DNA of 64,000 nt from Histoplasma ohiense (lineage: Eukaryota; Ascomycota; Eurotiomycetes; Onygenales; Ajellomycetaceae), in the NCBI GenBank assembly GCA_017607445.1, contig JAEVHH010000006.1, forward strand, positions 2,728,001 through 2,792,000, given 5' to 3'. Below are positions 1 to 12,185 of this stretch, piece after piece. How positions within the stretch are numbered: the first letter of the stretch is position 1; each line of letters starts with the position of its first letter. A model generated the notes under the pieces. That model was not told the DNA's origin. It ran no database searches and worked only from the letters and a program-made list of their open reading frames with translations. The position numbers and the translations under genes are program-made.

Positions 1-225
1 ACACTTGTGTAGCTTCTAACAATTCTTATGTGTATCTCTTAATGTTCTTCCACTTGACACTTCACTGTGGAGTGGCTTCTGATATTCTTTCACTCTGAAC
101 TTTCCTCTATAAGAATTCTCTTTGTATGACCTTTTCTTCTGATTTCTTTTCTCTTTCTTTCCTTAATCAATTCATAATCTGTATTAGAATAGTGCTAGAT
201 TGTTAATTGAAGTATGTCTGTTACA
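1..225 (+). repeat. Family A 5' LTR (A3), 3' part only
   Basis: Matches the last 225 bases of the other family A LTRs and ends in GTTACA. It holds the TATA-like CTATAAGA (107-114), a pyrimidine-rich stretch, and the putative transcript start AATCAATTCATAA (165-177). Confidence 0.9.
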
Positions 226-238
226 TTACAAATTGATT
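107..238 (+). promoter_or_regulatory. Family A promoter and self-priming site (A3)
   Basis: A TATA-like box (107-114) lies 57 bp before AATCAATTCATAA (165-177). Directly after the LTR is TTACAAATTGATT (226-238). Its reverse complement AATCAATTTGTAA equals the LTR segment except at one former CpG: one copy decayed to CA, the other to TG. The A1 3' LTR still reads AATCAATTCGTAA (44592-44604). No TGG tRNA-type primer site follows the LTR. This fits Tf1-like self-priming, in which the 5' end of the transcript folds back onto the PBS; the mechanism is inferred. Confidence 0.7.
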
Positions 239-601
239 CTTCTGCTTTTAAGATCTGAGTGTCTCATTATTAGTTCTTACATCTGAGTGCATCATTACCA
301 GTTCTTACATCTGAGTGTGTTGTTTACAGACTCAAGTATCTAGTCATTACAAGAGATCTCTTGTGGATCTGAGTGTTCTTATCATTAATTATATAGACTG
401 TTGTGTCTAAGTGTCTGAGACACAATTGACTGTGTTCTACAAGGCTCAAGTGTCTGTGAACTGTAATGCTGTGAATAGTGTTTATAAAGAAGCTTGACAA
501 AGCTTAGCACTGCAACACTGTGAATAGTGTCTGTGAGAGAATCAAATGTCTACAAGTATTTCTTTTCTTTTTTTTATTATTATATATTCTTAGATATCAA
601 A
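239..601 (+). other. Family A leader (untranslated), short repeats
   Basis: Noncoding stretch between primer site and gag. It holds about 28-bp repeats with the core TTCTTACATCTGAGTG (274-289 and 302-317), whose number varies between family A copies (A5 has more). I see no open frame or RNA gene. Confidence 0.6.
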
Positions 602-1615
602 ATGAACTATAAGCAATTCTACAAATACTCATCATATCTGAACATGATGGATGATAACTTAGATCTATGAAGCATTCTTCAGCAGCAGACACTACAGATG
701 ACTGAATTGCAACAACAATTTACTGAAATAAGCACTTTCACATTCACTGTTCCTTCTACATCTGCATCTCATGAAAAGCCTTCAAGAGAGAAGCTTTCAA
801 TCCTTGACAAATACAAGAGAAATCTAGCACTCTATCTTGTGTGGAAATCAAAAGTGAATGTCAAATTGAACATTGATGAATGAGCAATAGACTTGCTATT
901 CAATCAAGTGTGGTATATTCATAGCAGGTTGGATGATGATGTGTTAGCAAAATTCCAACTCTGAATGAGTCATTGTCAGAATCATCAGTGTACATCAGAG
1001 CTAATCTTTCAACAACTCAACTCCCTCTTTCTCAATTCTACACTTCAAGTCAAGGTGTTAGACTGGCTTAATCAAACTTGTCAGATGAATATTGTGTTGA
1101 CAACTTATCTTTCTGAATTCAATCACAAACTTCTAGAAGCAGATGAGCAAGACTGAGATGACACTGTCAAGATCAACATATTGTTCAAGAACTTGAACTT
1201 TCAGTTGCATAATCAAAATGTAGAGTGTCTGAAGCTCTCAATATACAGCAAATTCTGTGCTGATCTTCATCTGTTGAACAACAATCTGTCTCAGTTTCAC
1301 ACACTTCAAAATTGCAGAGAATTCTGCTGAACAAATACATACATTTCAAACCACTCTGCAGCACCCCCCACCTTCAAATCAGAATCAATGAACTGAGTCT
1401 CACATATAAATGCAAGTTGCTTGAGAATTCTCAATGTCTCAGAGAAGAATGCTGCTGATTGAATCATCAGAGAAGTCTGCATACACTGTGACAAGTCAGA
1501 GCACTTTGTGAATCAATGTTCAAATGCAATTGCTCTGAGTAAACCCCTCACACATATAAACACTGTGTTGTCTGCAGATAGATAAGAACAGGGAAAAGAC
1601 AAGCTCTCACTCTAA
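602..1615 (+). pseudogene. Family A gag (A3), decayed
   Basis: Structural Gag of a Ty3/Gypsy element, which would form cytoplasmic virus-like particles and package element RNA. The ATG at 602 opens a frame ending in TAA at 1613-1615; this position is the same in A1, A2 and A5. A glutamine-rich N-terminus (LQQQTLQMTELQQQF-like) precedes a helical capsid-like region. The C-terminal CCHC zinc knuckle is best read in A2 as CIHCNKSEHFANQC. In A3 the frame is broken by TGA codons, for example after codon 20 and around residue 95. The relatives carry Arg or Trp there, so these are base changes and not indels. Confidence 0.8.
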
Positions 1616-1689
1616 AATACAGATGAGAGCTCAAGAAGCAGAAAGCTAGCTGAAGATTTGAGCAGAAGATACAAGCAGATGCAATCATA

Positions 1690-4600
1690 ATCTCTGTCAT
1701 TGTAAATAGCTTAGTCAATGTATGAGCAATGATAGACAGTGGTTTTCTTCACTACACTCTTATAGACACTCAGCTGATTGAGAAGTATAAGCTTCAGTGT
1801 ATTCCCTTTCTCAAATCATATAAACTCAGTGGATTTGACAGCCCCAGAGGATCCATCTTCTACAACATGATAAGATTTAATGTTGATGTAGAAGGACACA
1901 AGAAAAAGAATATATATGCATACAAAATACAAAACCTTGAATATGATCTAATACTCAGTCTATTATAGCTCACAGAATTTGGAACCTTGTTGAATGCATG
2001 CAATCACTGTCTTATTTTCTCAGAAGATGACTGTGTTTATGAGAAGAATGTCAATAGAATCACTGATCTCATCCAGATATCAGTGAAAGCATACAAACTA
2101 CTAATCCATCAAGTGCATGAGAAGAAGAATGTCCAAGTGTTCACTGCTAGCATGATGAATATCAAAAAAGCATTAGAAAAGCTAGAACTCAAAGATCTCA
2201 AGAAACTGTGCAAGAAACTACCCAAATTGTACAAAGACTTTGCAGACATATTTGATGAAAAAGAAGCTGAAAAGCTTCCTCCTCACTGAGAACCTGGCAT
2301 AAATCATACAATCAAACTCATCAAGAAAAATGATAAGAACTCACAATTACTCTGAGATTCTCTCTACAGCATATCACACAATGAGCTTCTCATTCTATGA
2401 AAAACACTCAATGAACTACTGAACAAAGACTTCATTCATATTAGCAACTCACCTGCTGCAGCATCTGTACTGTTCACAAAGAAATCAGAAGAAGGCTTAT
2501 GATTCTGTGTTGACTACTGAGAACTCAACAAGATTACATGAAAGGACTGATACTCTCTTCCACTCATCAATGAAACACTTGAATGAATAGAAAAAGCAAA
2601 ATGATTTACAAAGTTTGACATCTCTGTGATCTTCTATAAGATAAGAATTAATGAAGGTGATAAATGGCTAACTGCTTTTTGTACATGTTATAAATTATAT
2701 GAATGAACAGTGACTCTCTTTGGATTAGTGAATGCTCTGAGCATGTTTCAGAAATACATTAACTGAGCTCTACAAGATCTGCTCAATGAGATCACCTCAG
2801 TGTACATGAACAATATTCTGATCTTCACTGATGGACTGCTCACTGAGCACTGCAAGCACATACAACAAGTGCTTGATCATCTATGAAAAGCTGAACTGCA
2901 AGTGAACATTGACAAATGCAACTTTGAGATCAAGTCTACAATCTATCTAGAATTCATCATCAAAGCTGAAAAAGATGTACACATGAATTCTAAGAAGATG
3001 AAAGCAATTCTCAACTGAGAGGCATCAGTCTCAGTAAAAGAGACTAGAAGCTTTCTAGAATTTGTCAACTTCTATCAAAGATTCATCAAAGACTTCTTTG
3101 ATATTATACAACCACTGATGAATCTGACCTGGAAAGATGCTGTGTTCCAATGAACTGATGAAGTGGATGCAGCATTCAAAAAGCTGAAGCATATGTTCAC
3201 AAACACCTCAATGCTGCAATCATTCAATCTGAATAAGCATATGATTCTTGAAATGAATGCCTCAGATTATATAGTAGATGGAGCACTGATGCAATATGAT
3301 AATGAAGATGTTCTACAACTCTGTATCTTCATTTTGAAAAAGATGTCACTCACTGAATGCAACTACAAGATCTACAACAAGAAGCTTCTAGTGATCATAT
3401 AATATCTCAAAGAATGAGAGTCTGAACTTATGAGTGTTGAAAAGTTTGAGATTGTTACTGATCATAAGAACTTAGAGTACTTCACAACCACTCATAAGCT
3501 CACTGAAAAATATATACATTGATCATTGTTTCTTAGCTGTTTTTCATTCACAATTCATTATCAATCTGAAGTAGAGAACACTCTTGCAGATGCTCTGTTT
3601 CACTGAGAACAAGATATACTATCTGATGACTTGAATGATAGATGGAAACACTGAGAGCATTGATTAATCAACTCTGCAATCATAGAAAGTTCTACACAAT
3701 CAGATGAACTCTGTGTATATGTCAACCAGTTCTGAACTCAAGAATCCTCACTTGAAGAACAGTGGAAGCTAGCAGCAGAAGCAGATGAATTCTGACAACA
3801 AGCTGCTGAAGCTGTACAAAACAGAGCATCTTGATTTTCTGCAAGTGTATACTCAAGAATGAATATCTCAGCATATTCAATCAATGATGACAACTGCTTA
3901 CACTTTCAAGATAGATGATGAGTCCTCAATTCAGAATCTCTATGAACACAGATCATGTAAGAAATTCATGACTTATCAATGACTGAGCACTCAGAATGTG
4001 AAATCATGTACAACATTGTCATTCAAGAATTCTACTGATCAGATATATTGAAAGACATACACTGATTCATACACAACTGTGATTGCTGTGGCTCAGTGAC
4101 AGTATAATATGAACACTGAAAAGAGATGCTGAAGCCTCTATCTGTCTCTGACTGAACTTGACATGATATAGCTATTAATTTTGCAGTTTTCTTATTCAAA
4201 AGTGGAGGTTCTACAAACATTCTAGTCATTGTTGACTGACTCAGTAAGAGTGTAATACTACAGCTCTGTGATAAGATGAATGTTAAAGTAGTTGCAGATG
4301 TCTTCATCAGAAACCTGTTCTATTGTATACATGATCTGTCTTCATTTATTGTGTCAGATAGAGACAGTCAATTCATCAGTGCACTCTGAGCCTGTGTATG
4401 TCAATTATTAAGAATTGAATGAAAGTTATCAATGATGTATCACTCAGAGACTGATGAAGCTATTGAGAGAATGATATAAATGATAAAGAACATCCTCTGT
4501 AAGTTCTTCAATTATATACAAGATAACTGAAGCAATCTGCTGTCATATGCTGAGATTGTGATTAACAGTTGAGATTCTGCTACAACAGATGTAAGCTCAT

Positions 4601-5247
4601 TCTTCCTTCTATATAGATACAACTTAGAGATTCTGAACTTCTCTGAGACTTCTCAAGAAACCACATACATCCACAGCCTTATACAGACAGCAGAGAACAT
4701 TGTGAGCAAGCTGAAGAAAGTTCACAAATGAGCAGAAGCTTCAATGATCAGTGCTCAGCAAGATTATAAAAATCAAATAAACATCAGAAGAAGTTCTGCA
4801 ATCTGATATTATATAGAAGACAAAATCTGACTGAATCTCAAGAACATAAGAATGAACCACTCCTCACATATACTAGATTACTATCATGCCAAGTATACAG
4901 TGAAGAAAGTGCTAGGCACACACAATTATCAACTCAACACCCTGTCTGGCATCCACAATATCTTTCATATGAACCTGCTCCAACCCACAGCTGAGAATCC
5001 ATTCCCCTCACAGAGAATCTTTGATTGACAGTCATCCATCATTGTAGAAGAAGACAACAAACTCAAGTGAGAAATTGAAGCAATTCTTGATGATAGAATC
5101 AACTGCTGCTGCCACAAATATCTTGTCAAATGAGTAGAATACAATTGTCTGATCTGGGAACTCATGTCTGTCTTGAAGAACACTGCTGCCCTCAACATCT
5201 ACAAGTCCTCACTCACTCTGATAGAGAGGGATAATGTGATGAGTTAG
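1690..5247 (+). pseudogene. Family A pol polyprotein (A3), decayed
   Basis: One frame runs from protease to chromodomain without an indel, in the -1 frame relative to gag, ending in a TAG inside the 3' LTR (5245-5247). Order: aspartic protease (MIDSG at 1729), reverse transcriptase with VDY-x-ELN and a damaged catalytic box YMNN (2803-2814; the family has YxDD), RNase H (about 3160-3620), integrase with HHCC finger and catalytic core (about 3960-4560), and a chromodomain (about 5056-5170, with EIEAILDDRI). Roughly two dozen TGA stops interrupt it, with only isolated TAG (1966) and TAA (3400) stops seen. The chromodomain would direct integration to modified chromatin. Dead copy. Confidence 0.85.
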
Positions 5248-5325
5248 CATTTATTAGTAATTAACTTACACAATCAACTTCTCTTCTGCATTCACTCATT
5301 TCTGACTGTTGTGATCTTATATAAT
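5235..5325 (+). repeat. A3 3' LTR, left part
   Basis: Starts TGTGATGAGTTAGC directly after the polypurine tract. It is broken after 91 bp by element B1; the last five bases ATAAT (5321-5325) are the B1 target-site duplication. Confidence 0.9.
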
Positions 5326-5596
5326 TGTAAGAGATGGTTGTTGGTATAATTATGGGAGTAGTGTGAAGTACACACATAGAATGTTAAGAAGGTAGCAATC
5401 TCTATTATTCAAAGCTAATCACTGATCTTCTAATATCTACAGATATCAGTGAGCATTATATAGATGACCTCCACACACTACAGCTGTCTATGATGCTGTG
5501 TGCTATATTCCTCTTCATTAATTCTGATGTGTTCTGTGTTCTTCTATCACCATATAGCTATTTTCTAATATAGATATCTCTGTTGCATCTATTACA
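5326..5596 (-). repeat. B1 3' LTR (271 bp)
   Basis: Plus-strand sequence runs TGTAAGAGATGG to TCTATTACA and pairs with the copy at 12199-12469. All CpGs of the partner appear here as TG or CA. The GAAGAAGAGAGATAAT polypurine tract lies next to it on the minus strand (5597-5612). Confidence 0.92.
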
Positions 5597-6139
5597 ATTA
5601 TCTCTCTTCTTCAAAAGCCTGGTCCTCAGAGCTTCTTACTGCAATGTGTGAAGTTTGTAACATGTGCTGTGTGGTTAATATTGTATAGAGTTCACAGAAT
5701 CAGACTGGATTAATTGTTGAGATTAATTCTGAAGTGTTGCTGTCTTGGGAGAATGTTTTTCCATCTTCAGTGTCAATGCAGTTCAATCACAATTTAGGCA
5801 CAACTTCTGAACCTCTTTTCTTTGACTTTTACATCAAAAAGTTGTACTCTAACAAAATCATCACCACCATCACCATCAATGATTTTTTATTTAAAAAGAA
5901 TACATCAATTTATCAAACAAAGTATGCTGTATCTTTCTATGCAATTTTTATTGTGAAATTCAAAGTTTTGGTTGTGTGGTTGCATTTTCCATTTTGGGTT
6001 GAGTTTTGTGTTGTTGCAATCTCTTTGATCAACATTGCAATATTGATTCCAATCTTCAATATCTGTTTTTCTTTCTTGTTGCTTTTGCTTCTCCTTCTTC
6101 TTTGAATAAGGCCTTGGTACTAATTAAAGTTATGATAGA
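5597..6139. other. Polypurine tract and spacer upstream of the antisense gene
   Basis: The right-hand side of the 3' LTR carries the B1 polypurine tract (5597-5612). The rest is AT-rich spacer in front of the plus-strand accessory gene and probably holds its promoter. A 123-codon frame (5734-6105) is open, but it is composed of low-complexity Phe/Ile/Leu-rich sequence. It cannot be checked in B2, where this part is missing, so I do not call it a gene. Confidence 0.5.
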
Positions 6140-7290
6140 ATGTCAGAACCAGCTGTTTCTGTTGCTGGTTCAGAGCCTATGAAGGATGATATGCTGTCTG
6201 CCATCAAGAGCATTTGCTTGGGTTGTCTGGAGAGGTTGCAGAACCCCTCAGTATACCCTTGCTTTGTGAACAATGGATGGACATGCTGTCACATCTGCTA
6301 TATATCAAATAGAAGTTGTGCTGCTGTAAGTTTTCTTAAACTGAGATTGTTATGAGTGCTAATGGGTTATAGATGCCTGAGCACTTTCATGAAACTGATC
6401 AATTTTTGATCAATGAATTTCACAAGATGCTGCTCTTCAATGAAGTTCTGAATGAGAGATTTGCCACATATCAAACTGCTGTTGCAAGGTTTGTACTTGA
6501 CATGCAGGTCTATGAGAATACAGATGGAATTCTAGAATTCTATATGAACTCTGATAATCTGTTGTCACAGCAGAGTGTGGCATTCAATCATAGCAGCATT
6601 TCAGAAAGTGTGTTTTTGCATTCTGCTATTGCATCAGTGTCATTCTTGCTGGGTCAAGATCTTGGTACATTATTTGAGTTGACTGATAATGTAGATGAAG
6701 ATGAGGAAGTGGACAGTTCTGTTGAAGTGTTAGAAAGAAATGCAGCAGCATATTGCTGTCATTGTATTCAACATTTAACAATGTCCCCCCACCATCATTG
6801 CAAGTCTGCTGAGGGTTGATGCAAAAAATGCAAGCACTGCTCAGTGATGAAGCACATCTGTGTTCCAGTAAGTTATTATTCAAAACAAATGTTTTTATGG
6901 TATATAATATTAACTTTCTATTAGATGTCAGTGGATGTTGTTGAATTGACTCAGACAGTTATCAACACTGCTGAGGATCTAATTGTTGCTGATGCAGATG
7001 CTTCAAATATTAATGTTTTGCAGAGTGCTGTGACTGCAGTGGTTAGATTCTTTGCTGTGAAGATCTGAGAGATTCAATGAGATGATTCTTCTGAGGCTTC
7101 AGCTGAAATGATGATTGATGAGATTCTGATGATTACATTGCTGATTGCAGCTCTCAAGTCATCATTGAAATGTTGTGCTTCGCCAGTTGAGGAAATCTGA
7201 GATAATAAGCAGATTTGTCTTGATGACAATTTCTTGAATGACACTGATCAAGCTGAGGCAGATCTGTTTTTTAATCCCTGAGTGGAATAA
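6140..7290 (+). pseudogene. Antisense accessory gene of family B (B1 copy), three exons
   Basis: Lies opposite to B1 between pol and the 3' LTR. Exon 1 is 6140-6325, exon 2 is 6373-6867, exon 3 is 6925-7290 (TAA). Introns of 47 and 57 nt start GTAAGT, end TAG and hold GCTAAT or ATTAAC branch-like motifs; all junctions are phase 0. The B2 copy has exactly the same exon lengths (186, 495, 366 nt), so about 348 codons were conserved without indels. Exon 2 ends in a Cys/His cluster (CCHC, then HHHC, CKKCKHC and CVP), suggesting a zinc-binding domain; exon 3 is helical and alanine/valine-rich. In-frame TGA codons in exons 2 and 3 make this copy inactive. I do not recognise the family. It could be a captured host gene or an element regulator. 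Confidence 0.75.
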
Positions 7291-7303
7291 GTATATCCAG
7301 CAG

Positions 7304-10300
7304 TCATTGTTGTCTTCTTTGTTTTTGTTTACTAACTGACTTCTGATAGATTTTATTAAACTGTTCCAAGTACTTCTGGCTGTTCATCAAGTTTTCCTCA
7401 GATTTCCAAGAATTGTCTGTGTCTGTACAATCTTTTCATTTGATAAGATACTGTGTTTGACCACAGTACTAATGCTTGTCTAATATAGCTTCAACTTCTC
7501 ATTTCTTTTGCACATCTATAATTATCAGTTCTGCTTGCGGGATTTGTCTGTCGCGCGTGTGATATGATTTGAGAAGGGAAACATGGAATACAGAATGAAT
7601 TTCTTTATATTGCAGTGTGAGTTTCAGTTTGTACACCTGCATACCACAGATATCAATTATTTGAAAGAGACCCAAAAATTGATGATCTAGTTTGAGTGAG
7701 GGTTGCAAGATGGATATATTTTTTGCATGCAGCATTACTCAGTCCTCTATCTTAAAGCTTTTTGATATATGATGCTGATTGTAATACTTTTTCTCAGCTG
7801 CTTTGACAGCTTTCAGACATTCTCAGATTTTGTTTTCTGCTTGCTTCATCCATTTCACTTGTTCCATTGCTGATTTTGACATGTCTGTGCTTGGGGGTTT
7901 CATGTCTATACAAAGTTCAGTTGGTCGGCTGATCATTGCTTCAGATGGTGTCATTTTTATCAATATGTGGAAGGTGTTGTTATATGCTCATTGCATCAGA
8001 GAAATCCATTCTATCCAATTATCTTGCTGGTAGCTGCAATATGTGTGAAGATAATGTTCAATCACCTGGTTCAATTGTTCTGTCTGGCCGTCGGTTTGCG
8101 GGTGGAATGCTGTTGATAATTTTTGTTGAATATGGAGCAGATAACACAATGTTGATCAAAACTTGCTATTTATTAATGAATCTTGATTGCTAATAATGTT
8201 TGCAGATAGGTCAAAGTTCTTCACAACTCTTCATACAATAATATCCATGAGTTCTTCTGCATCTAGCTCTGAAGATGTGGGCACAATTATGATTCATTTG
8301 ATGAATAAATCAATAAATACAACAATAGCATTATAGATTTGACTTCTCTTTTTATTATCTGGCAGATCTTCAATAAAGTCCATGCTAATTGTATATCATT
8401 TCTTATCTGACACTGGATGTGGTTGTAGCAACCTGTACAGCTTGTGCTGTGATATTTTGATGTGTTGATAAATATTGCAAGTTCTCACATATTCTGCAAT
8501 CTCATTGTTCATACCATGCCACAAGTACTTGTATTTGATTGCTTTGATGATTTTGTCATGTCCAAAATGGCCATCTTGGGGATCATTGTGATTCATTTTC
8601 ATTATTTCATGTCTTACAGTCTTGTTTTGTGATATGTAGACTTTATCATCTTTTCTGAGCAGGTCATCTTTATCTACTGCTCAGATTGAATGATTATCTA
8701 CACTAATGTTATTCATCTCTAGTCTTCTGTGAAGTTCAGATGTGCTGGTGTCTCTATTCTGAATCTGCAGTAAGAGTTCAATGATAGATTTGACTATCTC
8801 TTCACAATAGACTGTCTCAGATTCAAATATCTTGATGACTAGAATTCATGATATCAGAGTTTCTAGATTTAACTCTGTAATATCTGTGACTTCATTCTCA
8901 TCTGCAGATGTGTTCTTTATTCTGCAGAGATTGTTGTCATCAATGACTACAGATCTCTTTGCTCAACAATTTTCATTAGCTTGCAGATCTTTTCACATCA
9001 TCTTGATATATTGATCTAACTTTGTGTTTTCTTTTGTCTTTAGTGATTTAAAGATTTTCTTATGCAGCTTCTCTTGTAGAGTAGAGAGCTCTGTCAAGAG
9101 AGCTGTGTGTTTTACAAAATCTGAGCAACAACTTGATGCATCTGTGGGATTATTTTTCCCAGAACAGTGCTCTATTTCAAAATTGAACACTGAGAGCATT
9201 TTCATCCAGTGAATCTGACATCCATTTAGCTGCTTCATTGTCATGAAGTGTCAGAGGTTGACATGGTCAGATAAAACAGTTATTGAGTGCCTGCTATCAT
9301 ATAAGTAGTGGCATCATTGTCTGAAAGCTTCTACAATTGGCAACATTTCTAGATCATATGTTTGATAACATCTTTCTGTTTCTGTGAGCTTTCTAGACCA
9401 AAACACAATTGAGTGTCAGTGATCATTATCCATTAATTGTGATATTACTGCAGTGATTGCAACACCAGATCCATCCATTTCTATACAGAGTTTTCACTGC
9501 AGATCAAAGTGAATCAACAATGATGCTTTTATAAAGCATTCTTTCAACTGCAAAATTGTGTGCTTGCAGTTTTCATCTAACTGAACAGATGTGTTATTCT
9601 TCCCCCTTTTCATTTCATAATCTTTTAACAATTTGGTCAGGGGTGCTGTTATTATCGAGAACTTGTATATGAATTGATGATAGAAATTGATGAATTCTAG
9701 AAATATTTGCAATTCATTTATAGTTCACAGTTCTGATCAATCTAGAATTGTGTTGACACAGTGTTTCTCAACAGTAATGCTCTGCATGGTAACCACAAAA
9801 CCTAAAAATTCAATTTCTGTTGTGTGGAACATACACTTACTAAGTTTGGCATATAGTCTCCATCACCTTAACTGTTCCAGCATGTTCTTAACATGGATGA
9901 CATGTTCATCAAGCATGTTTGAATAGATTATGATATCATCAAGGTAAGCCACACAATATACATCTAAAAGATCACTGAGAGCTTTGTTGATATAAGATTG
10001 AAAGATTGCAGAGGCATTGATTAGCTTAAAAGATAAGACTAGATATTCAAAGTGTTCATATTGTGTTTGAAATGCTGTTTTTCATTCATTCTCTGCTTGT
10101 ATGTGAATTCTATGATACACATCTCTAAGGTCCAGTTGTGTATATATTTTGACACCTGCTAATCTATCAAGTATTTCACTTATCAAGGGCAGTGGATATC
10201 AATTCTTGACCATTATTTCATTCAATCCTCAATAATCCACACAAAGATGCAGAGTTCCATCTTTTTTTGATGTGAATAACACTGATGTACTGACTGGGCT

Positions 10301-11000
10301 CTTGAACAGATGTATTCAATTCTTCTCTAATGTTTTTTCAATATATTCTCAGAGGACAGAGAGTTCTTGAGGTGATAAGTTATATATTGATCAGTATGGA
10401 GATTTCTTGCCAGGTTTGAGCTCTATGACATGATCATGAAGTGCATGTTCTGCATCAGATATGTTTTCTTGGAATACATCAAGATAATCTTTATAATCAT
10501 CTGAGATATTTGGCTCAGATGCTGCACTCGCAGCTTGTAATGATAAGGCAGTGAATATAATATTGCCATCATCAATTAGTGTTGCAAATTCTTTAGCAGT
10601 ATTCAGATGTATGTGGTTAACATTCAACACTTTTCTATAGATTCAGCATCTTCACACTCAGTTGATATCAGAGTTCACAGCTTTCAATCACAGCATGCTC
10701 AAAATTACATCATATCTGCTAATATCAGCCTCTTTGAAATGGTGGAATCCTTCTCAGAGAATGTGTTCATTATTGATAATCTTCATTGCAGCTCTTTGTT
10801 GTTCATATGATTTAATCTTATGATTATCAACTGCTTCCACTACTTTTGATTTATCTTCTGTCTTTGAGAAATATTTTGATGCCCAGATGTGGGACACAAA
10901 GTTCACATTCACATCAGAATTCACTAGCATTCACATCATCAACCATTCCACTTCTGTCAGCATCCATATATTCATCATCAATAATCATTTATCTCACAGT
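7304..11000 (-). pseudogene. Family B pol (B1), decayed
   Basis: Reads leftwards in the -1 frame relative to gag. The protease active site is damaged (NSD near 10910; B3 has NSG; the family norm is DSG). Reverse transcriptase lies about 9700-10630, RNase H about 8990-9690 (with FNFEIEHCSGKNNPTDAS-like sequence at 9130-9190), the integrase zinc finger at 8396-8602 (H, H, then CNIYQ; the second Cys pair is weakened), the integrase core to about 7740, and its C-terminal domain with HSVFHVSLLK (7550-7600). A chromodomain follows (about 7390-7500). All stops noted are TGA. Frames are otherwise continuous across more than 3 kb. Confidence 0.82.
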
Positions 11001-11029
11001 CTAGTTGTTCATATTCTCAATGCAGCAGC

Positions 11030-12093
11030 TGCTTCTATAATTGGAATTGTTGATTTTTTGCTTGTCAAACTTGGTTGCACTTTTCAGAGTGTAACATTCA
11101 ACAATCATTTGCAATATGACTCTTCTTATGACAGTGAGAACACTTCTTCATTCAGTTATATTTATTTTTCTTGATTTGTTCAGTTGAACTCATTTGTTCC
11201 TCTCATTTCCTCTTGTTCTGACAGTTGCTAGATTTATCAGAACAATGCTGATTCTCTACAAATATCACAGATCTTTCTTTGTGAATAGCATGCTGTTGCT
11301 CTGACATATTTTCCTCAAGAGTCTGTAGAGTTCAAAGCAACTCTTTGTAGTTCTGAGGCTCTTGATTTCAATGATTGAATTCTGTGCATAATATCTTCAA
11401 TGTCTTACTATGCAAGTTATCCATTCTTTGTTCTTCACTATATGGGGGTAAGTAGTATTCTCAGTCTTTGAGATATTTAGAGAAATTGTGTATCAATTGC
11501 CATTCTTGTTGCTTTGCATCTTGAAATTTTTGACTTATCAATCAGTGCTGGTTCTGTGGATTGTTAATTTGCATTTCTAGATGTGATAACATATTGTCAA
11601 AAGTCAACAGTGTTGCTCCTCCACATCTCTCATACAATGATACAAAATTCAACCACTTCTGTTTAATGTGGGCATTAAGATAGAGTTTAGCATCATTTAT
11701 CTTGTGTTCTTTCTTTCAATAATATCAGTGATGGTGTGTAAAGAGAGTCAATATGTGATTTTTATAGTTCTTGAATTCTAACATATTTTTTCCTTGATAA
11801 TAGTCCTTAACCTCCAACCTCAGTGGTGTTTCATTATCATCATTCATATCATTCACAGATCGATTTTGTGGTGGTTCTGTGATGATATTCTGGGTTAATT
11901 GAGGCTTGATGAGAGTATCTCCATGAATCTGCACTTTCAACTTGTTGAGCCACTGTTGTGCATGCAGAATAGCTAATTGCTGCTCTCATTCACAAATTTG
12001 ATCATTCAACTGTTGCAAACATGCATTGTGATCATTGGAGGCAGTAGAAGATTCAGATTGGTTTTCAAGGGATCTTGTGTGTGTTGAAACCAT
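11030..12093 (-). pseudogene. Family B gag (B1), decayed
   Basis: Starts with ATG at 12091-12093 on the minus strand. A coiled, glutamine-rich N-terminus is followed by the Gag core (KNMLEFKNYKNHILTLF, about 11740-11800) and a CCHC zinc knuckle (about 11105-11145, HCHKK-x-HIANDC pattern). Several TGA codons break the frame. Expected role: capsid and RNA binding. B3 (57541-58599) is the better-preserved copy. Confidence 0.75.
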
Positions 12094-12185
12094 CTTGCAT
12101 GTTTTAACTAATGTTGTGTGTTTTAACTAATGTTGTGTGCTTTATTGTAGGTGTGTGTAACAACGGACCACTCAAATAAAGTTTA

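Noticed and set aside
5734..6105. 123-codon protein
   Set aside because: Low-complexity Phe/Leu/Ile frame from AT-rich sequence; no counterpart can be checked and the splice signals of the neighbouring gene do not include it.
12170..12180. Standard tRNA primer site TGGTCCGTTG for family B
   Set aside because: It lies about 29 nt from the LTR end, while primer sites normally adjoin the LTR; kept only as an alternative to self-priming.
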